Of a stretch of DNA of 64,000 nucleotides, positions 45,607-53,124 are shown one piece after another. A model generated the notes under the pieces. That model ran no database searches. It had not been told where the DNA came from and was given only the letters and a program-made list of their open reading frames with translations. The position numbers were made by a program, and so were the translations under genes. Every line of letters starts with the position of its first letter. The first letter of the stretch is position 1. This stretch comes from an uncultured Cytophagales bacterium (lineage in GTDB: Bacteria; Bacteroidota; Bacteroidia; Cytophagales; Cyclobacteriaceae), in the NCBI GenBank assembly GCA_913057175.1, contig CAJXNP010000001.1, positions 372,001 to 436,000 on the forward strand, read 5' to 3'.

Positions 45607-46263
45607 ATGAAAACTATTCATACCCTCCCCTTCCTTCTCCTTTTCGTCTTCTACAACTCTTCTTTCGCCCAGGACCCAAACCGATTCGCCGATGAAGTAA
45701 CAGAGATCACGGAAAGGTATCAATCTCATTCAAATCCGGATCATGTAATTGTGTTTACCGGTAGCTCGAGTATCAAATTGTGGAAAGACATAGGAGAATA
45801 TTTCCCCGAAGAAAACATTCTTAATACCGGCTTCGGCGGGTCGCAAATGAGCGATCTGATTTATTATATCGAAGAGCTGGTCATTCAATACAAACCCGAA
45901 AAAGTATTTGTATATGAAGGCGATAACGACCTTGCATCTGACAAAACTCCTGAGGAAGTGCTGAATGATGCCAAAAAACTGGTCAGCATTATCAATGAAA
46001 AACTTCCCGGTACAAAGATCATTTTCATTTCTGCAAAACCAAGTCCCAGCAGGTGGTCTTTGCAAAAGCAATACAAAAAGTATAATAGCCTCATTGAGAA
46101 ATATGCTGCCAAAAATGATGGAATAGAATACGCCAATATTTGGGATACAATGTTGAACGAAAACAAAAAGCCCAAACCAGAGATCTTCCTTGAGGACGAA
46201 CTTCACATGAACAAAGCTGGTTATGATCTGTGGGGGAAAGAGATTGGCAAATATTTGAATTAA
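45607..46263 (+). CDS. Exported SGNH/GDSL-like hydrolase
   Basis: A 218-residue esterase or lipase-like enzyme with a signal peptide (MKTIHTLPFLLLFVFYNSSFA). SGNH blocks are visible: block I VFTGSSSIKLWKDI with the nucleophile Ser in GSSS rather than GDS, block II glycine in NTGFGGSQMSDLIYY, block III VYEGDNDLA with Asn, and block V DELHMNKAGYDLW with Asp and His. It resembles the acetylhydrolase-like GDSL proteins of Bacteroidota. The substrate may be an acetylated sugar or lipid. An inositol-monophosphatase-like gene follows 38 bases later. Confidence 0.88.
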   Translation: MKTIHTLPFLLLFVFYNSSFAQDPNRFADEVTEITERYQSHSNPDHVIVFTGSSSIKLWKDIGEYFPEENILNTGFGGSQMSDLIYYIEELVIQYKPEKVFVYEGDNDLASDKTPEEVLNDAKKLVSIINEKLPGTKIIFISAKPSPSRWSLQKQYKKYNSLIEKYAAKNDGIEYANIWDTMLNENKKPKPEIFLEDELHMNKAGYDLWGKEIGKYLN

Positions 46264-46301
46264 TCTTCAGATTTCTCTGCTTCGATCCTTAATTTCCCTT
46301 C

Positions 46302-47087
46302 ATGAAAAACACACTGATCTCAGCGCTGAAAGCTGCAGGAGATATTCATCTCCAATATTTCGACAAACCTCTTAAAATCACTGAAAAAGAATCGATAAGC
46401 AGCGTTGTGACTGAAGTGGATATCAAATCAGAAAAAAAGATCATCGAAATCATTCAGTCGGATTTTCCGAATCACAATATCCTTTCGGAGGAATGCGGGT
46501 TTATCGACCAAAAGTCAAACTATTCATGGATCATTGACCCAATCGACGGAACATCCAACTATGCAGCTGGAATTCCCTGGTTTGGAGTTTTAATTGCTTT
46601 GATGGAAAATGAAAAACCCGTTCTGGGTGGCGCTTATCTTCCAGTTCAGGATCAGTTGTATTTTGCTGAGCTTGGAAAAGGTGCAACGCTAAATGAAGCT
46701 CCGATCCACGTTACTCAATCCCCATTAAAAGATTGCTTGTTCACATTTGCGACCGACTGCACCGATGATCAAAAATTATTAAACAAAGGGCTGGAGATTT
46801 ATCAATACATTGTTATGCATTCGCGAAATATGAGGGTGACAAATTCCTTGCTCGACTTTCTGTTTGTAGCGGAAGGAAAGACAGGTGGCTGTATCAACCT
46901 GTTCACAAAGATCTGGGACATTGCCCCAGTTGAGTTGATCCTTTCAGAAGCTGACGGTCTGTTTGCCAATTTATCAAGTGAAGAATTGATCTTTAAAGTC
47001 GATGAAAATGCCATGCATAAAAACTATTCGGTTATCGCGACCACGGAAAAGATTTTCGGGGAATTCTGGCCTTTGTTGAAAGGATAA
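46302..47087 (+). CDS. Inositol monophosphatase family protein
   Basis: A 261-residue Mg-dependent, lithium-sensitive-type phosphatase of the IMPase/CysQ/FBPase fold. The first metal-binding block is ILSEECG followed by WIIDPIDGTSNYAAGIPWFG, and the second is WDIAPVELILSEADG. Family members dephosphorylate inositol phosphate, PAP or other sugar phosphates; this sequence does not separate them. It is cytoplasmic and may share a message with the upstream esterase. No clear terminator follows; the next 240 bases lead into the accessory island. Confidence 0.9.
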   Translation: MKNTLISALKAAGDIHLQYFDKPLKITEKESISSVVTEVDIKSEKKIIEIIQSDFPNHNILSEECGFIDQKSNYSWIIDPIDGTSNYAAGIPWFGVLIALMENEKPVLGGAYLPVQDQLYFAELGKGATLNEAPIHVTQSPLKDCLFTFATDCTDDQKLLNKGLEIYQYIVMHSRNMRVTNSLLDFLFVAEGKTGGCINLFTKIWDIAPVELILSEADGLFANLSSEELIFKVDENAMHKNYSVIATTEKIFGEFWPLLKG

Positions 47088-47328
47088 CCTTAAACAAAAA
47101 GCACTTTTTTCAGCGTGTTGAAAATGAAGAGATAATAGTTCAAGATAGTAAGGGTTTTTTAGCCATTTTGATATATTGAGTCCCTCTTGTCCCCATTGAT
47201 CAGGACAAAAAGTCACTTCTTCGATGAATGTTTCCTACACAATGCCCGAAGCGGATGCTGCTACGACATTGCTTCTCTTCATTTATTGGCAGAAGGGTCG
47301 CTGAGCTTATTCTGGCGCCATTTGGGAT

Positions 47329-47820
47329 TTACTCAACTTCTTCCAAAGGAACTCCAAACTTTCCGGTTTCAATTTTGTTAACGACATATTTTGCCGGCCA
47401 AACACCATCCTGTGTTAAATTTTTATAGTCACTAGGTAGTTCACCAATAAACTGGTAATCTTCATTCACATTTCTAATACGCCAATTATGAGATTTAGTA
47501 ATAGTAGGAGAGACATCCTCAATTGAGATGAAAGGTGGGATTTCGAGTTTATTTTCAATAGGAATATTTCCAATTTTCTCCCAATACCCTTGTTTGAATC
47601 CAACTTTACAAGATGTGCAAACATAAAACTCTATGTCACTTTTGATAATATCACTTAAATTTTCAAAGAGACAATGATCACTGATTGTAGAAAATACTTG
47701 AATAACATCACTCTCCATTTGAAATTTATCACACAATATAAATTGAAAGAATTTGTACTTCTCGTTAGAAATTTTGACACAAAAAATATCTCCGATCTCC
47801 AATTTTAATCTCTTTTTCAT
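47329..47820 (-). CDS. Imm26-like immunity protein
   Basis: A 163-residue soluble protein. Early KLEIGDIFCVKISNEKYKFF and the later YWEKIGNIPIENKLEIPPF fit the pattern of Imm26, an immunity family found in polymorphic toxin loci, which has a GD-x-F-x-I/V opening and a W-x-x-IG-x-x-P block. I set the start at 47820, where a TAnnTTTG element lies 15 bases upstream; the frame stays open to 47946 but the extra 42 residues look unlike the family. No toxin gene is adjacent, so it could be an orphan immunity gene. The assignment is by motif memory only and moderate. Confidence 0.55.
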   Translation of the reverse strand: MKKRLKLEIGDIFCVKISNEKYKFFQFILCDKFQMESDVIQVFSTISDHCLFENLSDIIKSDIEFYVCTSCKVGFKQGYWEKIGNIPIENKLEIPPFISIEDVSPTITKSHNWRIRNVNEDYQFIGELPSDYKNLTQDGVWPAKYVVNKIETGKFGVPLEEVE

Positions 47821-47834
47821 TTTTCCATAATCAA

Positions 47835-47842
47835 CAAAATTA
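47835..47842 (-). promoter_or_regulatory. TAnnTTTG promoter element of the Imm26-like gene
   Basis: CAAAATTA on the plus strand reads TAATTTTG on the minus strand, matching the -7 consensus, 15-22 bases upstream of the ATG at 47820. It supports the shorter start over the ATG at 47946. No -33 element is evident. Confidence 0.38.
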
Positions 47843-47951
47843 AAAATTATTTCGAGGTATTGGCGATAACCCTGAGTAGGAGTAAATGCTTTTTCCAATC
47901 CATCCTTGTTTCCGATTTGCTCAAATGAGGATGATTTGGGCAACAAACTAC

Positions 47952-48212
47952 TTATTTATTCTTAGTTGATTTAGATTTTTTTCCTTTTGTCACAGCACCT
48001 TCAAAAAATCTTCGAAATTTACTGTATGGTGAAAAACCAAAATATGAAACGAAGAAGAAGACTAAACCTACAAAAATTAAAATGGGACCACCAATGACTG
48101 TTATCAATTGTGTTCTCATACTTACCCCAACAAATACTTTTTCATGAATGAGAGAATATATTCCAGAAAAAACAAATACGACACTCAATAATAAAATTGC
48201 ATATTTTGACAT
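47952..48212 (-). CDS. Small two-helix membrane protein, unknown
   Basis: An 86-residue protein with two hydrophobic segments (AILLLSVVFVFSGIYSLI at about 4-21 and LITVIGGPILIFVGLVFFFV at about 36-56) and a basic C-terminal tail ending KGKKSKSTKNK. I do not recognise the family. It lies immediately upstream of the Imm26-like frame and downstream of a broken coding fragment (48223-48414) with only 10 bases between, so the three once formed one unit. Small membrane proteins are frequent in immunity gene clusters, but no function can be assigned. Confidence 0.6.
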   Translation of the reverse strand: MSKYAILLLSVVFVFSGIYSLIHEKVFVGVSMRTQLITVIGGPILIFVGLVFFFVSYFGFSPYSKFRRFFEGAVTKGKKSKSTKNK

Positions 48213-48222
48213 CCTATTGATA

Positions 48223-48414
48223 TTACCTTCTATTCTCTTGAGTTAAATTGAGGCTTCCGTCACGTCCCATATCCCTGAAATGACAAATTTCAAATTTTTC
48301 CCACTTCTCCAATTTCATAAAATCCGGGACTTGAGTATTCATAGCTCGGATAGCCATCAGCCAGCCTCCATTTGAAACTCCTCTGGCTGCTGGTATTTTT
48401 ACAAATAAATCTTC
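48223..48414 (-). pseudogene. Coding-like fragment without a proper start
   Basis: The minus-strand frame from 48414 to the TAA at 48223 reads 63 codons of protein-like sequence containing KIPAARGVSNGGWLMAIRAM and FEICHFRDMGRDGSLNLTQE. A stop codon lies directly before it and the first ATG is at codon 20. It may be a truncated remnant, or a 44-residue gene starting at that ATG. The sequence is not recognised. Its end is 10 bases before the small membrane protein start. Confidence 0.4.
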
Positions 48415-48447
48415 TTAAAGATAATATCATATTATTTTAATGGATCA

Positions 48448-48591
48448 ATGGTAGTTAGTAAAACAACAAAATATGTATTCAGAAAACCAAAAAGTTTAAA
48501 CAATTTGATCGAAGCATTTCAAAAATTTTATTTACTTCAAAAAGAATATTGTATCTCTCAATCGTATGAAATAAAAAACCCAATTGACTGA
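48448..48591 (+). CDS. Possible 47-residue small protein
   Basis: An ATG at 48448 opens a 47-codon frame ending TGA at 48591, 6 bases before the start of the DUF5686-like gene. The product is basic and partly amphipathic (VFRKPKSLNNLIEAFQKFYL). There is no recognised family. Codon content is plausible, but the frame is short and in AT-rich DNA, so it may be chance; alternatively it could be a leader peptide for the following gene. Confidence 0.25.
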   Translation: MVVSKTTKYVFRKPKSLNNLIEAFQKFYLLQKEYCISQSYEIKNPID

Positions 48592-48597
48592 AATTTA

Positions 48598-50874
48598 ATG
48601 CTTAGGTTTTGTTTCATTATTCTCATCTTAACCATTCCGACATTCTATCTCCACGGGCAGGACATTGCATTGACGGTAAGGGATTCTGAAACAAATTTTG
48701 CTATTCCGATCGCCAAAATTGAAATAGGCAATCACCAATATCTCAGTAATTATAAAGGTCAGCTCACTCTGACATTTGCCGGGTTAGCAAAAATTACACA
48801 TCCGATATACAGGGACACCACACTTCAGATTGACAGAACTGACTCAATCATTCATCTTGTAAAAAGATCAAAAAAAGAAATTGAGAAATTGTTTAAAAAG
48901 TCTGATACGCTCTGGAAAGCTTACCACCAAAAGCCACATGATTTTATCAAGGAATTACAGTTTACCACCATTTCAAAGATAGAATCTTATAGAAGGGAAA
49001 GACATATTCGAACCGGCTGGCATCTTAATAAAGATTATGAACCCGTCTTCCAAAACAGAATAAACCAGGATGATAAGGTCTATTATAAACCACTGGAAAT
49101 AAAAAATATACTTTCGGACTCTCTTGATTCCGAGTTGCTTTCCTATAAAATGCCTGACTTTTTCATCGACCAAAACTACTATGTATTGCCAAAAATCAAA
49201 ATTCCCAATCCTCTTTATGAAAATGCCCCTACCCAGTTTGACTTTTATTATGCCGGGTCTTTTCAGAATTACTCATTGGAGGTTGCCATTTTGAAAGGGA
49301 AACTTCTTCAACCGGATTTATTTTGTTTGATAATGTATGTAAATGATGGAGAGGATGTTTTTCATCTAAGTTATTATCCTGAAAGTAATTACAGGCTCAA
49401 TTATTCATTCTCATTTCGCTTTCTTCCGGAAATCCGGATCCCGGAGAAAACTTACCAGGAAGCCTACACACCACTCAACCCTGATTTCAAATCGGATACC
49501 AAAATCATATTTGATTCTCACAATTTTAATTTTTACAGGCACACCAAAACTGACGATCTGCAAAAATTAAACTTAACCTTTTTTAAGAACTCTCTCACTG
49601 ACACAACCTGGCAAGATGATGACTTATTGGAAGCAAAGAAAAATAACCTGCAATTGCTAGACAAAAATGAAAAGCCGGGAAAATATACTTTTGATGACTG
49701 GATGCGGTTAGCGCTCAATTTTTATGATAACCGGTTAGCAATTGACCTTAAATATGTGTATCTAAATAATGTTTTTGCTTTCAATAAATTTGAATTTGTC
49801 AGGCTTGGATTGGGCGTTCAGACAAAACAGGAGTTAACAGAACCCTTTTCTTTTGGCGTTTATTGGGGATATGGATTAAAGGACCAGCTCACAAAATACG
49901 GTTTTAATGTAGGTATCAATCAACAATCAACTAATCAAAATCAATTCCAGATCTCATATACGAATGATCTTTACGAACCAGGCAAAATCACCTACCTGAA
50001 TCAACCGGAAGATTTGATCAGAAATATTTTTACCTCGAGAATGGATCGGTACCGGTCATTCAAGCCGGAGTGGAAATACCACGTGAACAACCAAATACAA
50101 ACCAAACTATACCTGAACCGCTTCAAATTAACATCTTTAAGTGATTACCGGTTCTCAACAACAGAGGATCCAACGGATCTTTTGGACGTTTTTCATGCAA
50201 ATGAGTTGGGATTACAATTAAAGATCGGCAAGGTCCCAACCATTAGCAATAGCGTCAACAATCTTCTATTTCTTCACAAAAAGTTCTTTTACTCTGCAAG
50301 TTTTAACCTGGCAAACGGGTTAAGATTTGATAATAGCGACGATCTGAAATACTTTAAGTTAAATGGAAATTTCAACTTTGTTTTTAAACCTTTAATACGA
50401 AATCGCATTGAGCTGATCTGGGATTTTGGAATACTTAACACTGCTCTTCCCTACCAACTGATGTTCCTCGCTCCGGGAAATGATTCTTCTCTCAGCAGCA
50501 TTATCTTCAGGAATTCATTTCAGACCATCCCGCTTTATGAATACATTTCAGACCGGTACACCAATTTCTTTTACCTTCATTCTTTTTCGATTGGAAAACC
50601 AAATAAAGCTAAAATGTCACCAGAGTTAGGATTGGCTTTTAATATTGGATATGGACTACTTTCCAGCGACCTAAACAATCATCACAATGTCGAACTAACA
50701 GATTATCGTGAAGGCATATGGGAGACCGGGCTGCAGTTCAACAACGTTGCAAGGATCAAATTTTACAAATATTTTTATTTAGGACTTGGACTTGGAATAT
50801 ACTATGGCCAGGACAATAAACTGGATTCAGGCTCATGGGCTTTCCGCCTAACTTACAAAGTAGCTTCTATATAG
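48598..50874 (+). CDS. DUF5686-like outer-membrane protein
   Basis: A 758-residue protein with an N-terminal signal (LRFCFIILILTIPTFYLHG). A short carboxypeptidase-regulatory-like opening (QDIALTVRDSETNFAIPIAK) is followed by a middle soluble region and a C-terminal half of alternating beta strands, expected to be a barrel. FNKFEFVRLGLGVQTKQELT followed by FGVYWGYGLKDQLTKYG is close to the pattern of DUF5686 proteins of Bacteroidota. The protein ends on an aromatic-poor YKVASI rather than the usual terminal Phe. Function unknown; the outer-membrane location is inferred. It precedes a MarR regulator on the same strand. Confidence 0.65.
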   Translation: MLRFCFIILILTIPTFYLHGQDIALTVRDSETNFAIPIAKIEIGNHQYLSNYKGQLTLTFAGLAKITHPIYRDTTLQIDRTDSIIHLVKRSKKEIEKLFKKSDTLWKAYHQKPHDFIKELQFTTISKIESYRRERHIRTGWHLNKDYEPVFQNRINQDDKVYYKPLEIKNILSDSLDSELLSYKMPDFFIDQNYYVLPKIKIPNPLYENAPTQFDFYYAGSFQNYSLEVAILKGKLLQPDLFCLIMYVNDGEDVFHLSYYPESNYRLNYSFSFRFLPEIRIPEKTYQEAYTPLNPDFKSDTKIIFDSHNFNFYRHTKTDDLQKLNLTFFKNSLTDTTWQDDDLLEAKKNNLQLLDKNEKPGKYTFDDWMRLALNFYDNRLAIDLKYVYLNNVFAFNKFEFVRLGLGVQTKQELTEPFSFGVYWGYGLKDQLTKYGFNVGINQQSTNQNQFQISYTNDLYEPGKITYLNQPEDLIRNIFTSRMDRYRSFKPEWKYHVNNQIQTKLYLNRFKLTSLSDYRFSTTEDPTDLLDVFHANELGLQLKIGKVPTISNSVNNLLFLHKKFFYSASFNLANGLRFDNSDDLKYFKLNGNFNFVFKPLIRNRIELIWDFGILNTALPYQLMFLAPGNDSSLSSIIFRNSFQTIPLYEYISDRYTNFFYLHSFSIGKPNKAKMSPELGLAFNIGYGLLSSDLNNHHNVELTDYREGIWETGLQFNNVARIKFYKYFYLGLGLGIYYGQDNKLDSGSWAFRLTYKVASI

Positions 50875-50915
50875 AAACAAGTGTAACAGATGTTTTAACA
50901 ATTGTCATTAATGTA

Positions 50916-50923
50916 TATATTTG
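50916..50923 (+). promoter_or_regulatory. TAnnTTTG promoter element of the second marR
   Basis: TATATTTG at 50916-50923 matches the -7 consensus, 27-34 bases before the ATG at 50950. It supports that start over an in-frame codon at 50902, which would lie upstream of the transcript. ACAATTGT (palindrome) lies at 50899-50906. Confidence 0.4.
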
Positions 50924-50949
50924 GTCTTAACTATCAATCCAAATATTCA

Positions 50950-51414
50950 ATGAGACTCGAAGACGAAATTCAGCAGAAACAATTTAAAAATGTCTATCAG
51001 CGAGCTTTAATCAACGTTAATTTCACTTCCATCTGGCTACTTTCCCGCCAAAATAAAATCTTAAAACCGCATAACGTCTCCATCCAGCAATTCAATATAC
51101 TGAGGATCCTGAAAGGGCAATATCCAAAGCCTGCTCCTTTGAAATTATTAACCGAAAGGATGATTGACAAAATGTCGAATACTTCAAGACTGGTGGAAAA
51201 GCTTAGAAATAAAGACCTTGTAAGGAGGGAAACATGCCCCGATAACCGACGACAGGTTGACATTATGATCACGCAAAAAGGCCTGAAGTTTCTTGAAAAA
51301 CTTTCAGAAATCATTGACAATGAAATAAAGAATCTGGAGGTCATTTCTGAAAAAGAGGCTACTGAATTGAACAGAATTCTGGACAAGTTGAGAGATGTAA
51401 AGGACATCGGTTAA
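50950..51414 (+). CDS. MarR family transcriptional regulator, second copy
   Basis: A 154-residue MarR repressor starting at 50950 (MRLEDEIQQKQFKNVYQRAL), a start supported by alignment with the regulator at 21785 and by the promoter position. The winged-helix core includes VSIQQFNILRILKGQYPKPA, then MSNTSRLVEKLRNKDLVRRE and CPDNRRQVDIMITQKG. The two window paralogues share RILKGQYP, the SNxSRLVEKL recognition helix and C-P-x-D/N-x-RRQ. The gene is followed by trmH 144 bases on. Its targets are not evident; the first copy heads a pirin/YceI group, this one does not. Confidence 0.9.
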   Translation: MRLEDEIQQKQFKNVYQRALINVNFTSIWLLSRQNKILKPHNVSIQQFNILRILKGQYPKPAPLKLLTERMIDKMSNTSRLVEKLRNKDLVRRETCPDNRRQVDIMITQKGLKFLEKLSEIIDNEIKNLEVISEKEATELNRILDKLRDVKDIG

Positions 51415-51558
51415 ACTCAATAAATCAGGAATATTTATGACCTGAAATAGATTCGATTGTTCTCATCAAAGGTGGAGTGTTAAGGTGTTGTCACTTGATG
51501 TTTACCCATGCTAAAATTCAAATTTCCCTATATTGAGAATAATATTCTTAACAAAAGC

Positions 51559-52266
51559 ATGGAAGAATTATTTGAATTTTTATCCACATTGGTGACCAAT
51601 GAGAGGAAAAAGAAAATTGAGAAAGTACTTTCCCTGAGAACCAAACATTTCACCATTGTTGCTGAAGATACCTATCAGGACCACAATGCCAGCGCCCTGG
51701 TCAGAACATGTGACTGTTTTGGCATCCAGGAGATGAGAGTAATCCAGAAAAACAATCAATACAATGTCTCAAAAGGAATGAGTGGCGGAGCCGAAAAGTG
51801 GGTAGACACATTTACTTACATTGAGTCAGAAAAGGGTATTGCAAATTGCCTTTCTGACTTAAAACATGCGGGCTACCAGATTGTAGCAGCAACACCTGAC
51901 GTGGAGGGTATTCCAATCGATGAATTTGATGTGTCGAAAAAATCAGCATTGTTTTTTGGTCGGGAACGCGAAGGACTATCGCCGGAAATTCTTGATGCGG
52001 CCGAGGTGAAAGTGAAAATTCCAATGGTCGGATTCACGGAAAGCTTCAACATTTCGGTAGCTGCAGCAATCATTATGTCCAATATTACAGTGCGACTAAG
52101 GGGACATCAAACAATTAATTGGAATCTTAGCGAAGAAGAAAAAAGACAAAAAAGATTCGACTGGTATTTACGGTCCATTCCGAATTATCAAAGAATGCTC
52201 CACGCCTATCTTAAGGACCACCCTCAATTGTCAATGAAAGAAATAAAAAGCCTCACTGAACATTGA
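51559..52266 (+). CDS. trmH: tRNA/rRNA 2'-O-ribose methyltransferase, TrmH-like (SPOUT)
   Basis: A 235-residue SpoU-family enzyme starting at ATG 51559. The SPOUT knot motifs are present: DHNASALVRTCDCFGI (motif 1 with Asn and Arg), LFFGREREGLSPEILDAAE (motif 2) and IPMVGFTESFNISVAAAIIM (motif 3). Short N-terminal and C-terminal extensions flank the SPOUT core, as in TrmH that makes Gm18 in tRNA. The C-terminal extension has KRFDWYLRSIPNYQRMLHAY. An upstream in-frame ATG at 51508 is possible. It converges on the YedK-like gene with 39 bases between the stops. Confidence 0.82.
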   Translation: MEELFEFLSTLVTNERKKKIEKVLSLRTKHFTIVAEDTYQDHNASALVRTCDCFGIQEMRVIQKNNQYNVSKGMSGGAEKWVDTFTYIESEKGIANCLSDLKHAGYQIVAATPDVEGIPIDEFDVSKKSALFFGREREGLSPEILDAAEVKVKIPMVGFTESFNISVAAAIIMSNITVRLRGHQTINWNLSEEEKRQKRFDWYLRSIPNYQRMLHAYLKDHPQLSMKEIKSLTEH

Positions 52267-52305
52267 ATCACCTTCTGATAGGACTTCAGGAACCCATCCC
52301 ATGAC

Positions 52306-53016
52306 CTAATAATCCTGATAAACCTTTGGTTGATAGGTAAATTCCCGATAGAGGCGCTCACCCACCGGCATGACCTGCTCTTTAGAATTAATGGTCAGGT
52401 TACAGATCTTTTTCGAAACCGGGTACAGGTTAAACTGGTCGGACTCCAGAGGTTTCAACATTCTCATAACTTCCTGAAGCTGAATGGATTCCCGAAGGTA
52501 CTTTTCCCTTCTGGATGGAGGGATTATTACCGGCATAACAGGGCTGAATTTGGCTATCCTTTTATTACTATAACCAGCGATAATAGAAAAAGAAAAAATT
52601 AAACGATTTGAGTTTTTATCTCTCCAGGAATCATACACCCCGGCCATTGTAAATATCCGCTGATCCTTAATGTAAACCACATGAGGTGTTTTACCCGTAG
52701 AAGCCCTGATCCAACAATAATAACAATTTGCCGGGACCAGGCATCTCTTTTTTCGAATGGGCAGGCGGTAAGCGAAATGTTTTACCAGGTCGGATACGAA
52801 AGCATTGTAATTATAATTGATGTTTCCCCACTTTGACCAGTAAGGGATCAGACCCCACCTTAAAAACTGGATCTTTTTCGCATCTTCACTTAAAACAACA
52901 GGGTAATATTCTCCCGGGTGAGCATTATAAAATGGAGAAAATGGAGCATTAAAGTCGGCCAACAATTCCTTTTCTATGGCTCGAACGCTGCTCGCTAGAA
53001 CATACCTGTTACACAT
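52306..53016 (-). CDS. SRAP/YedK (HMCES)-like protein with altered active site
   Basis: A 236-residue SRAP-fold protein. YedK/HMCES crosslinks abasic sites in single-stranded DNA through Cys2 after Met removal. Here Met1-Cys2 (MCNRYVLAS) is kept, and RWGLIPYWSK is the family block. However the other active-site residues differ: the Arg of NAR is Phe73 (NAFVSD), the Glu of GFYEW is Cys101 (YYCW), and the His of HDRMP is Ser158 (FSPVMP). It may still form the thiazolidine adduct through Cys2 or may have a changed role. A second copy at 59652 has the opposite pattern. Confidence 0.85.
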   Translation of the reverse strand: MCNRYVLASSVRAIEKELLADFNAPFSPFYNAHPGEYYPVVLSEDAKKIQFLRWGLIPYWSKWGNINYNYNAFVSDLVKHFAYRLPIRKKRCLVPANCYYCWIRASTGKTPHVVYIKDQRIFTMAGVYDSWRDKNSNRLIFSFSIIAGYSNKRIAKFSPVMPVIIPPSRREKYLRESIQLQEVMRMLKPLESDQFNLYPVSKKICNLTINSKEQVMPVGERLYREFTYQPKVYQDY

Positions 53017-53124
53017 AAGCCCGGTTTTACAAATCCAATTCCGAACTTAAAAATACCAATTAAATTAGTTTTAGACTAAATATTTTAGTGTTAAGTATCG
53101 ATTAAAAAGTTTTCAATAAAAAAT

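Noticed and set aside
45730-46206. 158-codon minus-strand frame inside the SGNH hydrolase gene
   Set aside because: Fully antisense to a gene with all SGNH blocks; no independent support.
47187-47428. Two overlapping plus-strand frames of 64 and 66 codons
   Set aside because: They mostly overlap the 3' end of the Imm26-like gene on the other strand and show no family; the non-overlapping part is Cys/Leu-rich noise.
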